64,000 nucleotides of DNA from Thelephora terrestris. Its lineage: Eukaryota; Basidiomycota; Agaricomycetes; Thelephorales; Thelephoraceae. The translations under genes were made by a program, and so were the position numbers. This document shows positions 22,172 through 33,993 of this stretch, piece after piece (the first letter of the stretch is position 1; the number at the start of each line of letters is the position of its first letter). Location: contig WIUZ02000015.1 in assembly GCA_015956445.1 (NCBI GenBank), forward strand, positions 974,387 through 1,038,386. Direction: 5' to 3'. The notes beneath the pieces are model-generated. The model was not told the origin of the DNA, did no database searches, and was given only the letters and a program-made list of their open reading frames with translations.

Positions 22172-23944
22172 CTACGCCTCGAAAAACGCGTCAAGCGGTA
22201 TACCGACTTCCCCCTCGTCCATGGTGCTTTGAGGATGGTAGAATGTCATGTTTGGGTAAGTCATAGACAATTCCCCAAAAGACAGATTCTTCCCAGTGTC
22301 TAAACACGCTGCTCTCCTCAACGAAAGGATTATCCGTGAAATCATCACGGGGAGATACCTGCAACCGGCCGTGAGTCATTTGCACAAGCGGAATATAGAG
22401 ACTTACACCACAATCCCGCTGACAGTGTTGAGATTACTAAAATGAGAATGGTTTTATTCGGGGCAGCTCGGTGGTCACTTACACAGCTGGGAGCAGTTTG
22501 ATCGTTTGCTGAGAAGATATGCATTGGATACCGTTAGCTACCACGTGTCAAGGAAATAAAAACGGTCTCACTCACCGGAGCTAGATTGAGGGTGAACACG
22601 AACACGAGGTGGGCGGTGAATATCACGAGGAAGTACCACGTCGCATCCTCAGCGACGGTTTCCCAAATGGTCCGAAACCCGAGCCCCCGTGACTTCGACC
22701 TCGTCACGAAGAACATAATCAGTGAGAATGCAAGAAAGTCTGAATATTGGCAAGGTTAGGTATGTAGGTACCATCCGGCTTAGATTTGGTGTGGTTCCCA
22801 CTCACCATACAAAAGGGAAATGCTCGTGTACATGACGCCCAGATTTGGATGCTCGCGAGGTACGCATACGTGGTACGCGTCGAGGGGTATCGGTGGGAGT
22901 GGTTGGCCTACACAAGTGGGTTCCCTGAGTGAGAGTGGTTTCGTCGATCAAGAAGCTTCGCCTCACCTCCCTCCCTTGCCGAAAGAATCGTTATCCATAG
23001 CCCAGGTACGAGTTGACAAATGGTGACAATCACAAGCCCAATCGTAATGGGGATGTTTTTTAACGTCACAGCGTATATCCTTCCAGGGGTCAGCTCGGAG
23101 CCACGGAACATTAAAAAGGTCAACCAACCTAACCGTCAACACCACTTGTGCAAGAATGGTGCAAAAGACGAACATGGGGACGGTGTATACCGCGGTTTTG
23201 TTGCACCTATTTCATGAGGGCGTGAGTGAGCGACAACAATTATGGCTCGCTGATTGCAACCCTTACACCTAGCACGGTAATGGCGCCGTAACCCTTTTGT
23301 AAATAAAAACCATACGCGGAATCCAATTGTACAAGGCTCACCTTCGCATAGTGTTCTGATTGTGGACCATAGGACACTGTGGTGATGCAAGCAGTAATCA
23401 ATACACCCCCACTCTCAGAACCAAGGTGGCGAGGACGAGCACTGACTTGCGGCCCACCAAAACTGCCAAGCCATCGGGAAATATCTATTCTGCAGCTTCT
23501 GGTCAGAGAAGTGAACGATCTCGGAAAGAGGGGATGACACCCACGGCGACAAAAAGACAAAACACTGCCCGAAGATCAGCAGAGGTGAGGAATTATTTCA
23601 GGTGAAGTACGTGTACGTACTCCACGATTTCTTTCCAGACCAGACGAACTCGATCTTTGACAAACGTGGTGTCAGCCTGTAGGGAATGGCAAGATCGGCG
23701 ATGTCAACAAACCTCGTCTGCCAGCGTCAGCAGGTAGTCATAAAAAAGGATCGTTCCGGTAGCTAATGCGTAATACTGAAAAATGCACTGCTGTCGGTTT
23801 CGCCAGTTTGGCTTAAGTTGAGGAAGGTTACCTTGGTTGAGGTACTGGCGGGGGCTTTCGCTCTAGCAACTGAAGAGGACAGGCATAAATTGGCACTCAC
23901 ATATCATGCCCAAGTTGGATAAGGTCGTCCAAGTGAGAAGACAT
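22172..23944 (-). CDS. DUF6533-like fungal multi-pass membrane protein, multi-exon
   Basis: Resolved exons: 23944-23901 (MSSHLDDLIQLGHD), 23862-23832, 23790-23713 (QYYALATGTILFYDYLLTLADE, the conserved Tyr-Asp segment), 23676-23621, then 23079-22967, 22907-22806, 22739-22576, 22508-22483, 22436-22407 and 22358-22172. Later parts read TAVYTVPMFVFCTILAQVVL joined to IYAVTLKNIPITIGLVIVTI (transmembrane), PIPLDAYHVCV, YTSISLLYDFLAFSLIMFFV and VVYLPVMISRIILSLRRAA, the order and motifs of DUF6533-type seven-helix proteins. These Agaricomycete proteins are of unknown function. Between 23620 and 23080 (around NRYFPMAWQFW and LVLRVGVLWS) I could not join every exon in frame: either an intron is misplaced or there is a frameshift near a G5 run at about 23409. 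The 36-nt intron 23712-23677 is very short. Confidence 0.7.
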
Positions 23945-25050
23945 TTGGAACTGGTTCTTGAGCAGGGTGGCACGATCAAGTGAAAGGGAATGCGGCCAGA
24001 GGATAGCTTAAGTACCCTCCACACGCGTCTCGATATTTGAATTCCATCTTCACATCGGCGTCAGACCATCCTTGGCCACAATCGTGGGTAGGGTCTTGTG
24101 AATGTAACAGTCAATTACAGTGATCACCCTAACTATATTGCGAGTCTGAACATACCAGCGCCCTGAAATCTCATCGCCATCACGTCGTTTTCATAATCGT
24201 GGAACCGGTGGTGACTTTAGGGCCCTTCAGGGTGCAGGAGCTTGGCGCTGCGATAAGCTAGATCTGTTTAACCGAACCTGCATCGCCACAAACAATGTTG
24301 TGGTGGGTGTTGAGCGGGACCCCGACTGGGATGGAAGAACGAGCGCCGAGGCCTCGAGCGAGAAGACTGGAAACCCCTAGGAGACGTAAATGTCCACAGA
24401 TAGGTGGTGTCAGCTTTCCAGAAACCCGAAGACCAGCGCTGTTCTCGATTTTTGGAAAGAGAGGGCGGAGGAGCATTTGCAAACCAAGGAAGTAAATTCT
24501 CGCGGACTCGGAGTACGTAGCCTCGGCCCCATCCGACCTGATCACTACTGCGATCTGCCACCAGACCACCGACCGCGTACTCGGTACTATGAACGGCGCG
24601 GGACCAGACTGAGTGCGTGGGCGGTCGTGGGCTATGCCACTCGTCGAGTCGGGGCTATGACTATTTTTTGGTCATCGGAGCCGTGCCCGGTTGAGGCCTG
24701 TTCAAGCACGGCCACAAGGGCACTGTTTGCATCAGAAAAGGCTCCACATTTTTGACCCTGTTCCACATGTGACTCGTGCATCACCGTCGCACATGAGCTA
24801 GTCTAATCTCAAGCGAAAAGGGCGGCAGCTGGTCTATACACAATGGCGTACCAAGAAGGGCGTATGTGCTGGGGCTGAGGGGCCGTTTCTACCGATGATA
24901 TCTGACTAGATTTCACGCCACAGGTTCTCTTGATTCAGCTCGCTCGTGCAGCCATGAGGTGAATCGTAGGAGTCTACCGCCCTGCCACTCAAATATAGGA
25001 CCTATCGTTTCATCAACCCAACAACCCAACATCCCCGCCCCTTACAGCCA
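23945..25050. other. Intergenic without a confident gene
   Basis: A 103-codon minus-strand ORF (24569-24258) has no splice sites or motifs that would support it. Nothing else recognised. Confidence 0.4.
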
Positions 25051-25675
25051 ATGACCGTCACAATGTCGGACAACGAAGGATACAACGATAACTTTGACTT
25101 CTCCAATGCAGCCACCATCTTACCAGTCGCAAGTCCTCAAAATCGCGACTTCCGAGTCTACAAGCTCATTCTATCCCTCGCCTCACCGGTGTTCGAGGGC
25201 ACGTTTTCACTTCTCCGACCAACTGTACCGACCTCAGACGACTCAAGCAAGTTGAATATGACGGAGAGAGATATGTTCGAGGGCTTCGACCCGCTGATGC
25301 ACTGACCTTGTTTCGAGGATGATGTGCCATTTTGCGTCTCCGTCCCTCGATGGAGACCTTGACACCTTTGTGAGGTGACTTTTTATTGCACATAAATACG
25401 CTTCTGAAGTCGCAATTTCGCATCTACGATACACACTCTCAAGAACCGACCCTATCCATCGCCTTGGAGTCCACGCTATCGCTTCTCGATTCGGCTTCGA
25501 TGACCTTGCGGAATCTACCTCCTGCCTGACAGTCTCGTCCGCCAATATCATGGAGACAACCCAACTCCCCGAAGATCTCAAGTTTCTTCCTTTTGCCCGC
25601 CAACGACTGGTCAGAAAGCGCACGAAATACCTGGAAGACGCGTTGAAAGCCATAAATCTGAGGCCGTTTCCGTAG
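25051..25675 (+). pseudogene. BTB/POZ-domain gene, frame-broken
   Basis: The first part reads MTVTMSDNEGYNDNFDFSNA then RDFRVYKLILSLASPVFEGTF, the typical start of fungal BTB proteins. The frame then breaks near 25290 (ADALTLFRG continues in another frame), again near 25317 (MCHFASPSLDGDLDTFVR) and near 25372 (LFIAHKYASEVAISHLRYTL). The last part, IHRLGVHAIASRFGFDDLAE with LPEDLKFLPFARQRLV, matches the usual C-terminal BTB extension and ends at TAG 25673-25675. All blocks are in the expected order, so this was one intronless gene that has acquired about three small indels. Confidence 0.75.
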
Positions 25676-26082
25676 TTGTGTTAATTGCCCAGCCGAGGAG
25701 CGTTTTGCCGGCGGAAGAAGAGAGCTCAAGAGCTTGTAAAGTTTATCGAGTCGGGGACACCTGTGGTGGGTCCAGCTTGTTTGCATGCTTGGGAACTTGT
25801 GTGAGGCGGGGGTTGTGTTGCCAGATTCGTTTTCACTGCCATAGACAACGCTGGCGGGAATATGACAGCGCTCGGAGATGATTTCACTCAAGGACCTATC
25901 TCGGTAACCTCTCCCCTGTTATTACACGTTCGAGTAGACCGTCATCACGTCATCCCTGGTGTACCACAATTTCCACAAATTGCTACGCTGTTTTCATTAT
26001 GTAGTAAATCGCGTGTCGAGTCATTCATAGTTTTCGTGATACGAGACCTCAACGACCCAAACGAGCTACGCGCCTTTCCAAG
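25676..26082. other. Intergenic
   Basis: No gene seen. Ends with the left copy of the TTTCCAAG target-site duplication (26075-26082) of the miniature element that follows. Confidence 0.5.
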
Positions 26083-26666
26083 CAGTGTTGGACAATCATT
26101 GACTGAAACGTCGTCAATGACTTACATTAAATCAAGTCACTGTAACCCTAGATCATTTGACTTAATTTAATCAAACCTTCGGGCCTCTCCGAGGTGTGCG
26201 TGTGTCAGATAACGTGACCCCGCCAAAACATATGGGTGGTGTCCTCAAGGCCACTCCAATAAATTAACGAGCCACAGATGGGCTGTTTTGTTCATTCCCC
26301 TCTTCCCAGCCCCAGAGAGCCCCTCGAAGTTGGTGCACAACGAGTGCAACAAGGAGTTTTGAAGAGGAGCTTACATTGTACGACCTCTTGAATGAAGATT
26401 CTGCTGCAGATGAAGGTGTGGAGGTTGATGTGGATGAGACAACGGCAGATATACTCATTAGTTAACCATACATTTGTTTTACTGTGCTAAGCTCAATGAT
26501 GGACTTGTAGTACTTGCCCTGCAGTGGCCACTCGGGAACGGCGGGCCGTCCAGCCGGTTTTCCACGCTCCCAAGGAACATGTTGATTCGTCAAATGACTC
26601 GAGTCATTGACTTAAGTCAGCGGGATCATGCAAGTCATTGATATATCAATGACTGGCACAACACTG
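26083..26666. mobile_element. Non-autonomous hAT-type element (584 bp) with 8-bp target-site duplication
   Basis: The element begins CAGTGTTG and ends CAACACTG, an 8-bp perfect terminal inverted repeat, and is bounded by identical 8-bp direct repeats TTTCCAAG at 26075-26082 and 26667-26674. An 8-bp duplication and CAGTG-type ends are hallmarks of hAT transposons. Both subterminal regions are crowded with TCATTGACT/AGTCAATGA-like motifs in both orientations, likely transposase binding sites. A short acidic reading frame inside (EEELTLYDLLNEDSAADE, about 26362-26463) may be the remnant of the parent transposase C-terminus. No intact transposase, so it depends on one elsewhere. Confidence 0.8.
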
Positions 26667-26825
26667 TTTCCAAGAGTCCATGGTCCCCGGCGCTCGGCCT
26701 CGGAGGCTGCCATGCCGCTCCGCTGATCGACCATCAATCCATTTAGCACCCGAACTCCGAGACGCGATCGACCGTGACATTGACCCACCTCCGCTCAGCA
26801 CGTCGCCCCAAACCCCGCGTCCATC

Positions 26826-28303
26826 ATGCCGACCCCTTACGAAAAATCACGCGAGGAGAATATTAAACGGAACAGGGAGCTTCTAATGTCCCTGGGGCTC
26901 GATGAGCTGAAAACGTATGTTCCTCCGAAGGCCACAAAGAAGGACGTGCCCCCTGCGGCGAAGTCGCGCAAGCGCAAATCGCCACCACCCGAAGATGATA
27001 CCGATCTTGGCGTCAAGGCGGTGAAAACGCGTGCAGCTCAAGACACCACGAACACCTCCGGGGTGCGGAGGAGCGCGAGGAACGCTGGGAAAACGATTGA
27101 CTACAAGAGTGAGGTAGTACAAGCCCTCCCAGGGGTCGTCTCAGCTGCTGCGAAGATCGCGATGAACAGTGAAAGAAGGGCCAATTCGGAACGTCGCCAG
27201 AACCCGTACGTGGATTTCCTGTCAGCTGTCATGCAGTCGTTCAACGCATGGTGTGGCGTAGGAAACAGTACGGCAGCATTCCTGGAATTGAGGTTGGTGA
27301 GTGGTGGCCGACCAGGTGCGTGCTTTTCAAATCCCAACCGCGCGTAGGCTAAACACATCTATTCCAGGGAAGCCTGCAGTGCAGACGCAGTACATGCGTG
27401 AGCAGAGTACACCCTCCAAGTCATCTGCGCCGCTGATTTCTGACCCTCTAGGCCTTGGGTCGCCGGAATCGCTTCGGGAAAGGATGGCGCGTACTCTATC
27501 TGCCTCTCTGGCGGATACGAAGATGATGTAGATGAAGGATATGCATTGTGGGTGCCCCCGGTACCCTAGATCTCACCGCACCTGACGCACCCCGACCCAC
27601 AGCACGTACACCGGTTCTGGTGGAAGGGACCTCAAGGGAACCAAGACTGCCCCCAAAAACGTCCGTTGTTCATCCCCTTCTCCCAGTTGTTGTGTCATAC
27701 TGAGGAATCCACGGGCAGTTGAGGACCGCCCCCCAGTCATCCGATCAGACATTCGACAACAATTTCAACAAAGCTCTCAAGGTCAGCAGCGCTTCACGAT
27801 AGCCTCCCCCACTCGGCTCACACTTCTCGCGTATACCAGGTCTCTACCGAGACGGGGAAGCCAGTCCGCGTCGTTCGCGGATTCAAGAACCGTTCCCAGT
27901 ATGGTCCCGAAGAAGGGTTAGTTAGCGCTTTCGCTGGCGTGCGGTTTTGTTGAAGACTTCACCCAGGTACCGTTACGATGGCCTGTACCAAGTGCTAAGC
28001 GTAGGTCCAGCACGCAAAGCTCATATGGTGCGGAAAGCTCACGATCACTTAGGCTTGGACGGAAAGGGGGCTCAACCCTGGTGGATACCTCGTTTGCAAG
28101 TACACTTTCAGGGTGGGATGTCCGTCAGAAACCAAAGTTGACCCTTCCAGCTGATGCGCCTCTTTCAGCGTTTGCCAAACCAGCCACAGATTCCTACACG
28201 CACCCGTGATGGTGACTCGGAGATTAGCGAAGATGGAGATGGAGAGGAAAATGAGAACTACGACGAAGTTCGATCAGAAGATGTAGCGGTCGATGAAGAT
28301 TAG
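26826..28303 (+). CDS. SRA-YDG domain protein (ten exons, 334 aa)
   Basis: Exons 26826-27205, 27262-27315, 27368-27397, 27452-27547, 27603-27660, 27719-27781, 27840-27916, 27967-28000, 28053-28112 and 28151-28303 join without a frame break to 335 codons. Introns are 38-58 nt. The first 125 residues are basic and disordered (KKDVPPAAKSRKRKSPPPED). The SRA-YDG domain follows: IPGIEVGEWWPTR, KDGAYSICLSGGYEDDVDEG, FTYTGSGGRDLKGTKTAPKN, LRTAPQSSDQTFDNNFNKAL, GKPVRVVRGFK, RYDGLYQVLSAW. The C-terminus is acidic (DGDGEENENYDEVRSEDVAV). SRA domains bind methylated or hydroxymethylated cytosine in UHRF1 and plant SUVH proteins, so a role in reading DNA methylation is inferred; no RING or SET domain is present. 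The 38-nt last intron is needed to restore the RLFQRLPNQPQIP end of the domain. Confidence 0.92.
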
Positions 28304-28946
28304 ATATCCACGTTATGGATCTTCGACCACTGGGAATCCTCGATCTGATATACCAGCTTGTTTGTAGACGACTTTATGTACGTAGCGAGCCCTTGTCCCA
28401 GATACCAGTTATTACCTGTCACTTCGCCAACGGACGGGCACGATTTGCGGACTTTCACATCACCAACAACCAGACTGTGATCTTCAGGGAAAAGCAAGAC
28501 ATCCCATGCATAGGGTGCGATGGATGGGCGGGCGAAGGTGGGGGCCCGCGCAGTCCGCTGAGTACAGATTCAACGCCACCCCACTTGCACGCATGGACGA
28601 GAAATGATCAATGTATACGTTGTACAATTCAGACGAGAGTACATCGGTACCTAGGACATCCCTCTCCTTTCGCGAATCTGCTCTGGGGTCTCATCGCATA
28701 GCGGACAATCCGTTTGCTCAACTACACCTGTTGCAGAAACGGGAGGGAACGAACGCGTCTCGTCGTACAAGGCGACACCCCTGCAACACCTGGTCCAAGC
28801 TGGCTTCTGCCGAGAGTGGCGACTCTCCCGTCGACTGTTCCGGGGCCGTGGAAATGTGAAGTGGGACCATTCGAAAGCCTAAACACCGTTGTTGAGCGAC
28901 TTTCTACTCCAAATCGTCCTCAACGGACTTCACAACATCCTCGTCC
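28304..28946. other. Intergenic between the SRA gene and the UBR1-like fragment
   Basis: No gene seen; short overlapping ORFs only. The UBR1-like sequence is not recognisable beyond about 28947. Confidence 0.4.
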
Positions 28947-31000
28947 TCACGAAATGACAGGAGTTTGGATGATGTGGGGATTCTTCTTCCTCAACCCCGC
29001 TTTCGGCACGTTATCCGCCCTCTCTCTCCCGTTCCTAGCGTAGTGGAAGTAGAACAGATCGACCGAATCGTCTGCTTCGTCCTTGAGCTCGTAGATTCTG
29101 GAGCTTTGAAGTTTGCCGTCTCGCTCAACGTGCGCTCGAAACAAACGTCTTCTGCCATCCGTTCTGCCACCCGCTTCTTCAGGTCCGTGTACGAACAGCC
29201 TCCTGGCAAGAGCGTCCCATGGCGAGAGCGTGGACGATCTCCCGGCGGACCAGAGCAGGGAGCGGCATCTTCGTGGCAATTGCTTCCTCGCTGACGATGG
29301 TGATAAAAACACAGAATAGCTCCTCGACCATGCTCGACAGATGGGGCCATTCGTATGCTTCATGGACGATTGCCCCAGAGAAGTAGTGCAACAGTTGGAA
29401 CCGATCCAGGATGGAGGCGAAGACGATGTTGGGATCCAGGATGACGGGAGTCATTTAGAGGATGAACAGGGCTTGGTCGTAGCATAGTTCGCAAAGCATA
29501 GAGTCCCTGTGTGGAAGGAGTTGCCCGCGAATAGCGAAACCGTTCCGTACCCACAGGCCTGTCCGAATCTGGGAAATCATCGACAGGACTAGTCCGAACG
29601 CATTCAGACTTTGTTTGAATATCACAGAATAAGACACACCTCTAAATGGGAAGTCGATGATCGTCAGAATGACCTGCTCGCTTGCATTTCCACAAACAGA
29701 TGTCCCTCACGCTCCCTAACCCAACTGTTTGTAAATTCTCTTCCGTCAAAATATCCACATGCATGAACAACTCTGCCAACAGCCACTGCGATGAGTGGCG
29801 GAAGCTAACCCATCTAGTACGTCAAATTCCACAGTCGAGTGGATGCCGCGCATGACCGTGCGTATTGCCACCACGAGATCCGTCGGATATGGGAGGAGAA
29901 GGCGTCTTCGTACACCTTGTTGACCAGAGAGAGCGAGAGGATAACATTGGACACAGGCATCCACGCGTCAGTTTGATATTCTACATGGTTGGTGGCTGCC
30001 CGTTTGTTTGGGTTGCTGCACATAAATAGGGCAGGTCTTCGAGGATAACTGGACGAGCTCCCTGCTATAAGCCAGGAGTTCCTGAACGGGCTCGTTTTGA
30101 CTGAGGTGCCTGAGGTCCGAGAATACGGGCATGAACCTTTTCGATTTGAATGGGAAGGCGTCTAGGTCAATCTCTGCTGTCGGGTCGGTTGGGTAGATGA
30201 TTTGAATTTGGTTGGTGAAAAAGGAGGTGAGAACGGAGAGGAGCCGGCTGACGATGTTATGTTGGCGGAAATGTGGAGCGAAATTGGGGTATTATGGAGA
30301 GCTGGAGGGAAAATTATTTGATCAATATTTCGGCTTCACAGTCCACGAGGAGGTAGGAGTCAATGATCGGGTTGTAAACTTTGGCGAAATGTGAAGCTGA
30401 GTCCTCTTTTTTAGCCGTCGTCCCCCTGAGAAGTATATTGAGCACTCACAAGTGGTGAGTCTCGTCTGGGTCAGAATGCTCTCGCATATACCTCCTTCAG
30501 GTTCAGCCTCGGCCGCTTCCATCATCTGGTGTGATACAGGAACACGTAGTCCAGCCTCATGGGGGAATCCACCTCTGACAGTGCTTTTGGGGCTTCGGAA
30601 TTGGGGTTGAGGGTCGGATCTGTTTCCTCGGGGCTAATACTAGTTGACTGGCGATGACGAGTCAAGCTTGTGTCCGTTCCGAGGCAACTTAGCGTCAGAT
30701 CCAGAACGCATTCGAGTATCACGACCGATATCTGCTCGCGGAAGGTGTCATACGCTCGGCGGACCGTCACTCCAAGGTCGATTTGCGAGAAGGTTCGCGC
30801 AGTTTCAAAAAGTCGAGCAGCATTGGCGTGCATCATGATCTCCCTTCCTGTTCGCCAATCATGGCGGCGATATCGTTGGCTTCTTCTCGTCGACACTACC
30901 AGTCGAACTCGCAGGGTTTGATCACGTCGTCGAAGGAGCGTTTCTCGTCGTTCCAAAGGACAACACAGAATTGATCTTTCATAATAGGATCCGCAGAAGG
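28947..31000 (-). pseudogene. Internal fragment of a UBR1-like E3 ubiquitin ligase (N-recognin)
   Basis: Read on the minus strand, family blocks appear in order but in changing frames: a ClpS-like domain start (FCVVLWNDEKRSFDDVI, about 30970-30910), an in-frame stop (TAG 30898-30896), RREEANDIAAMIGEQ, IDLGVTVRRAYDTFREQISV, PVFSDLRHLSQNEPVQELLA, NPNKRAATNHVEYQTDAWM, RTGLWVRNGFAIRGQLL, LDPNIVFASILDRFQLLHYF, and finally YELKDEADDSVDLFYFHYAR. UBR1 proteins bind destabilising N-terminal residues and ubiquitinate the carrier. The UBR zinc box (N-terminal) and the RING (C-terminal) are absent: the fragment is hemmed in by the NACHT gene and the SRA gene. Nonsense and frameshift changes show it is a dead gene fragment. 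Confidence 0.8.
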
Positions 31001-31292
31001 CAGAAGTGCCTGAGTATTTCGACAACGGGCCTACAGTTGCTTTCTGCCCGATTGCACATCCTGTGGGGACCGTAGGACTTTGGGTCAAGCTTCGCAAGGG
31101 CCTGCCCGCCTATTGAACCTCAGACTTGTTTTTCTGGCACTGCTTGAAAAAGCGGCACCGAGTGGAAGAAACAGGTTCTCACAGTCAGAGAAGCGCGCGC
31201 AAAGAGCCTGGCGCCGTGGCGATGATCAAGTACACCTTTGAGCTTGAGCGCTTGAAACCCGCAGGCGACTCTCACCCTCTTTTCACCTGAGT

Positions 31293-33993
31293 ATGTCCAA
31301 CACCCTAGGGAAAAGATCCCCCAAGCCAGAGAAGGCGGAGTTTGTGCCAAGTTCGTGTACGAGACCAAACTAATATCTCAATCGCAATCTGATGGGTTAT
31401 CGTAGCGAAAAAAAGGCGGCTTATCGATGCGACAAAGATGCTGTTAGACATCGCAAAGGAGTCTGCGGATGCTTTTCCACCCCTAAAATCCTGCTTGGGG
31501 GGCATCGATGCGCTCATAAAACACTACGATGTGCGTTCATATTGGATCCCACCATGCTCTCGCTGACATAACCACCCCAGCAATTCAAGGACGTCGAAGA
31601 CAAGCTCAAGGACCTTATCCCATGGCTTACCAAGCTGAAGGAGACTCTGACGAAAGCAGAAAGTGACCCCAAGGAGGCGGAGAGACGCGAGCAGTTGAAG
31701 CGGTCTGTACTGCACCTCGACTATCTTCTCCGCTAGATTCAACCGTGAGCAGATCTTTAGAAGACATCGAGAACACATCACGCACGTTGCTGGAGAAAAG
31801 AAAGCTGGGTCGTATCCTCGACAAAACGCGAGACGCCGGGACGGTTGTTACACTTGTCGAGCAACTTCGGCAAGCGATCCTTATCTACCGTGTGGGTCCT
31901 GAGCGTTATCGAGGTCGGCCACGACTAACGTATTAAAGACAGGCATCTCAACAACAATCAATGCACGATCAGATCACCCTGTTAGCTGTAAGGTTTTTCC
32001 GTTATATTCCCAGCAGCTGGAACTCACAAACACTCGAGACCTCCTTCAATGTATTCGTAAAGATCCACGAGGTGGGCTCTCTATCGTGCCCTCATACGCT
32101 CGCTGACCTTTTAGTAGCCCCGGTTACCAGAGGTCAAGAAGGCAGCGTCCACAATTGAGCGGCTCCTCCAGTTGGTACCAGATCCCAGTTCCGAAGACAC
32201 GAAAGTGGATGATAAGGAGTACAGACGTCGCCTAGAATTGACTGCGTCAGTCCCGTTCACCAAGCGTTGCATGATTCCCACCTCAACCTTTTTCAGCTCC
32301 CTCATGAGGGTGGAAGTTGCTTTGCGCTCCTTATCGGATCGTTTCGTCGATGGTAACTACAACACAACTGCTAGGGACCGTCAAATCGTAGATGATCTGA
32401 CGGGAGACATCCGGGATGCCATTCACGAATACCAGGTCAGTAGTGATGTTTACGTGGATCTACTCGTAGTAAAGCTTGCTGAGGTGCTCGGATAGCTTTC
32501 CCAACAGAAGGAAATCTACGAGCTGAACCTCGAGTTGATTGTAAGTCACTCTCTATATATAACCTCGTGGACGGTCGGAAGTTAACGCAACGGGTCATAG
32601 GATGCTGGTTAGATTATCTTCGTTCTCGGTTATGCTCTTCTCATCGTTGCAAACAGCCGACCTTCAAGTACTAAACTCTATCAAACGCGCACGTGGCGCA
32701 GGGTACAATCATAGGAATCGCCGAGGTTGCCTCAAAGGGACACGAACTATCCTCCTGGACGAGATAGAAAAATGGGCCTGGGATGAAAGTCGGTCTCCCA
32801 TTTTTTGGCTGAATGGGCTCGCCGGGGCAGGAAAGTCCACAATCGCTCAAACCGTTGCGGAACGGTGCTTCGCAAATGGAAATTTGGGAGCGTCCTTCTT
32901 CTTTTCAGGCGACACTTCCCTGCGAAACCATGATGATCCCAATGCATTCTTCCTCACTCTCGCGTTCCAACTCGCACACAAATACCCCAATTTTCGGCAC
33001 GCCCTCGTCCCCCATCTCCGATCCAACCCAGACATTGCATACGAATCACTCGAAATCCAGGCGGACAGGTTGATCGCCTCGCCGCTTCGGTCTGCAAACA
33101 TTGCGACAGTCATTGTTGTTGACGCCTTGGACGAATGTAAAGACAAGGAATCACAGCCCGCGATTATCTCGGCAATGGAGACCATCATTGACCGTGTCCC
33201 CGAAGTCAAGTTCTTCATCACCAGTCGGCCGGATCCTCAGATCAAAGGCCGCTTCCGTTCCTTGTCGCGTATCGCGGAGGTCTCTGCCCTTCACGACACC
33301 GCGCCAGATCTGATTGATAACGATATCCGAGTTTTCCTCATGCGCGAGCTTTCTGGGCTTGCCACCCAGAGAGGGCTGAAAAATTGGCCAACGGCTGCGC
33401 AGTTGGATCTACTACGTGATCGGGCGGCTCGCTTATTCGTATACGCTGTTGCAACCGTCAGATTCCTGCGCAACACACCCAGAACGCCAGACAAACGATA
33501 CACGACTATTGAGCGTTCCAAAGAAGACACCATTCACGAGGGAACAGTGCAGGGAGTTCATAGGGGATTCAGTCTTGATTCCTTGTGTACCTCCATTCTC
33601 CAAGCGTCCTTTGCACACAATACCGCCGAAGATAACACTCTGGTTCGTTCGGTCCTCGCTGCCGCCCTTCTAGTACCCCCGTTCTCGCCGTCTTCAATCT
33701 CCAAGGCGGTTCGAGCACAAACCGGAGAGTTGATAAAGATGGAGGAGGTCACCCACATCCTCGAGTCGGCCCATCCGCTCTTAGAGCTAGACGAGGACAC
33801 AAATCATCCAGTCCGCCCCTTTCACAGGTTGCTTCCTGACTGTCTTACAAATCCCATGCGTTGTTCTGATGAACAATTGCTTATCATCAAGAATCACACC
33901 ATCAGAAAAGGTAGCACTGGCTTATTTCGCTTATCCTGCTTATTTGAGCTTATTTGTGACAGGTCCCCGCCATCGAAATGTCATAGATTTTGA
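31293..33993 (+). CDS. NACHT NTPase (NLR-like) protein, C-terminally truncated by a miniature element
   Basis: Eleven exons (31293-31350, 31406-31530, 31581-31702, 31753-31891, 31943-31987, 32039-32071, 32118-32245, 32297-32435, 32496-32540, 32601-32607, 32657-33993) join to 726 codons in one frame. The N-terminal 270 residues are helical (MSNTLGKRSPKPEKAEFVP, LLDIAKESADAFPPLKSCLG, LRQAILIYR), as in Agaricomycete NLR-like proteins. The NACHT core has Walker A WLNGLAGAGKSTIAQTVAE, FFFSGDTSLRNHDD, Walker B TVIVVDALDECKDKE and KFFITSRPDPQIKG. These proteins are proposed to act in non-self recognition and cell death. No repeat domain (WD40, ankyrin, TPR) follows. The last 31 codons and the stop come from an inserted element at 33900-34071. 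Exon 10 is only 7 nt. Confidence 0.85.
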
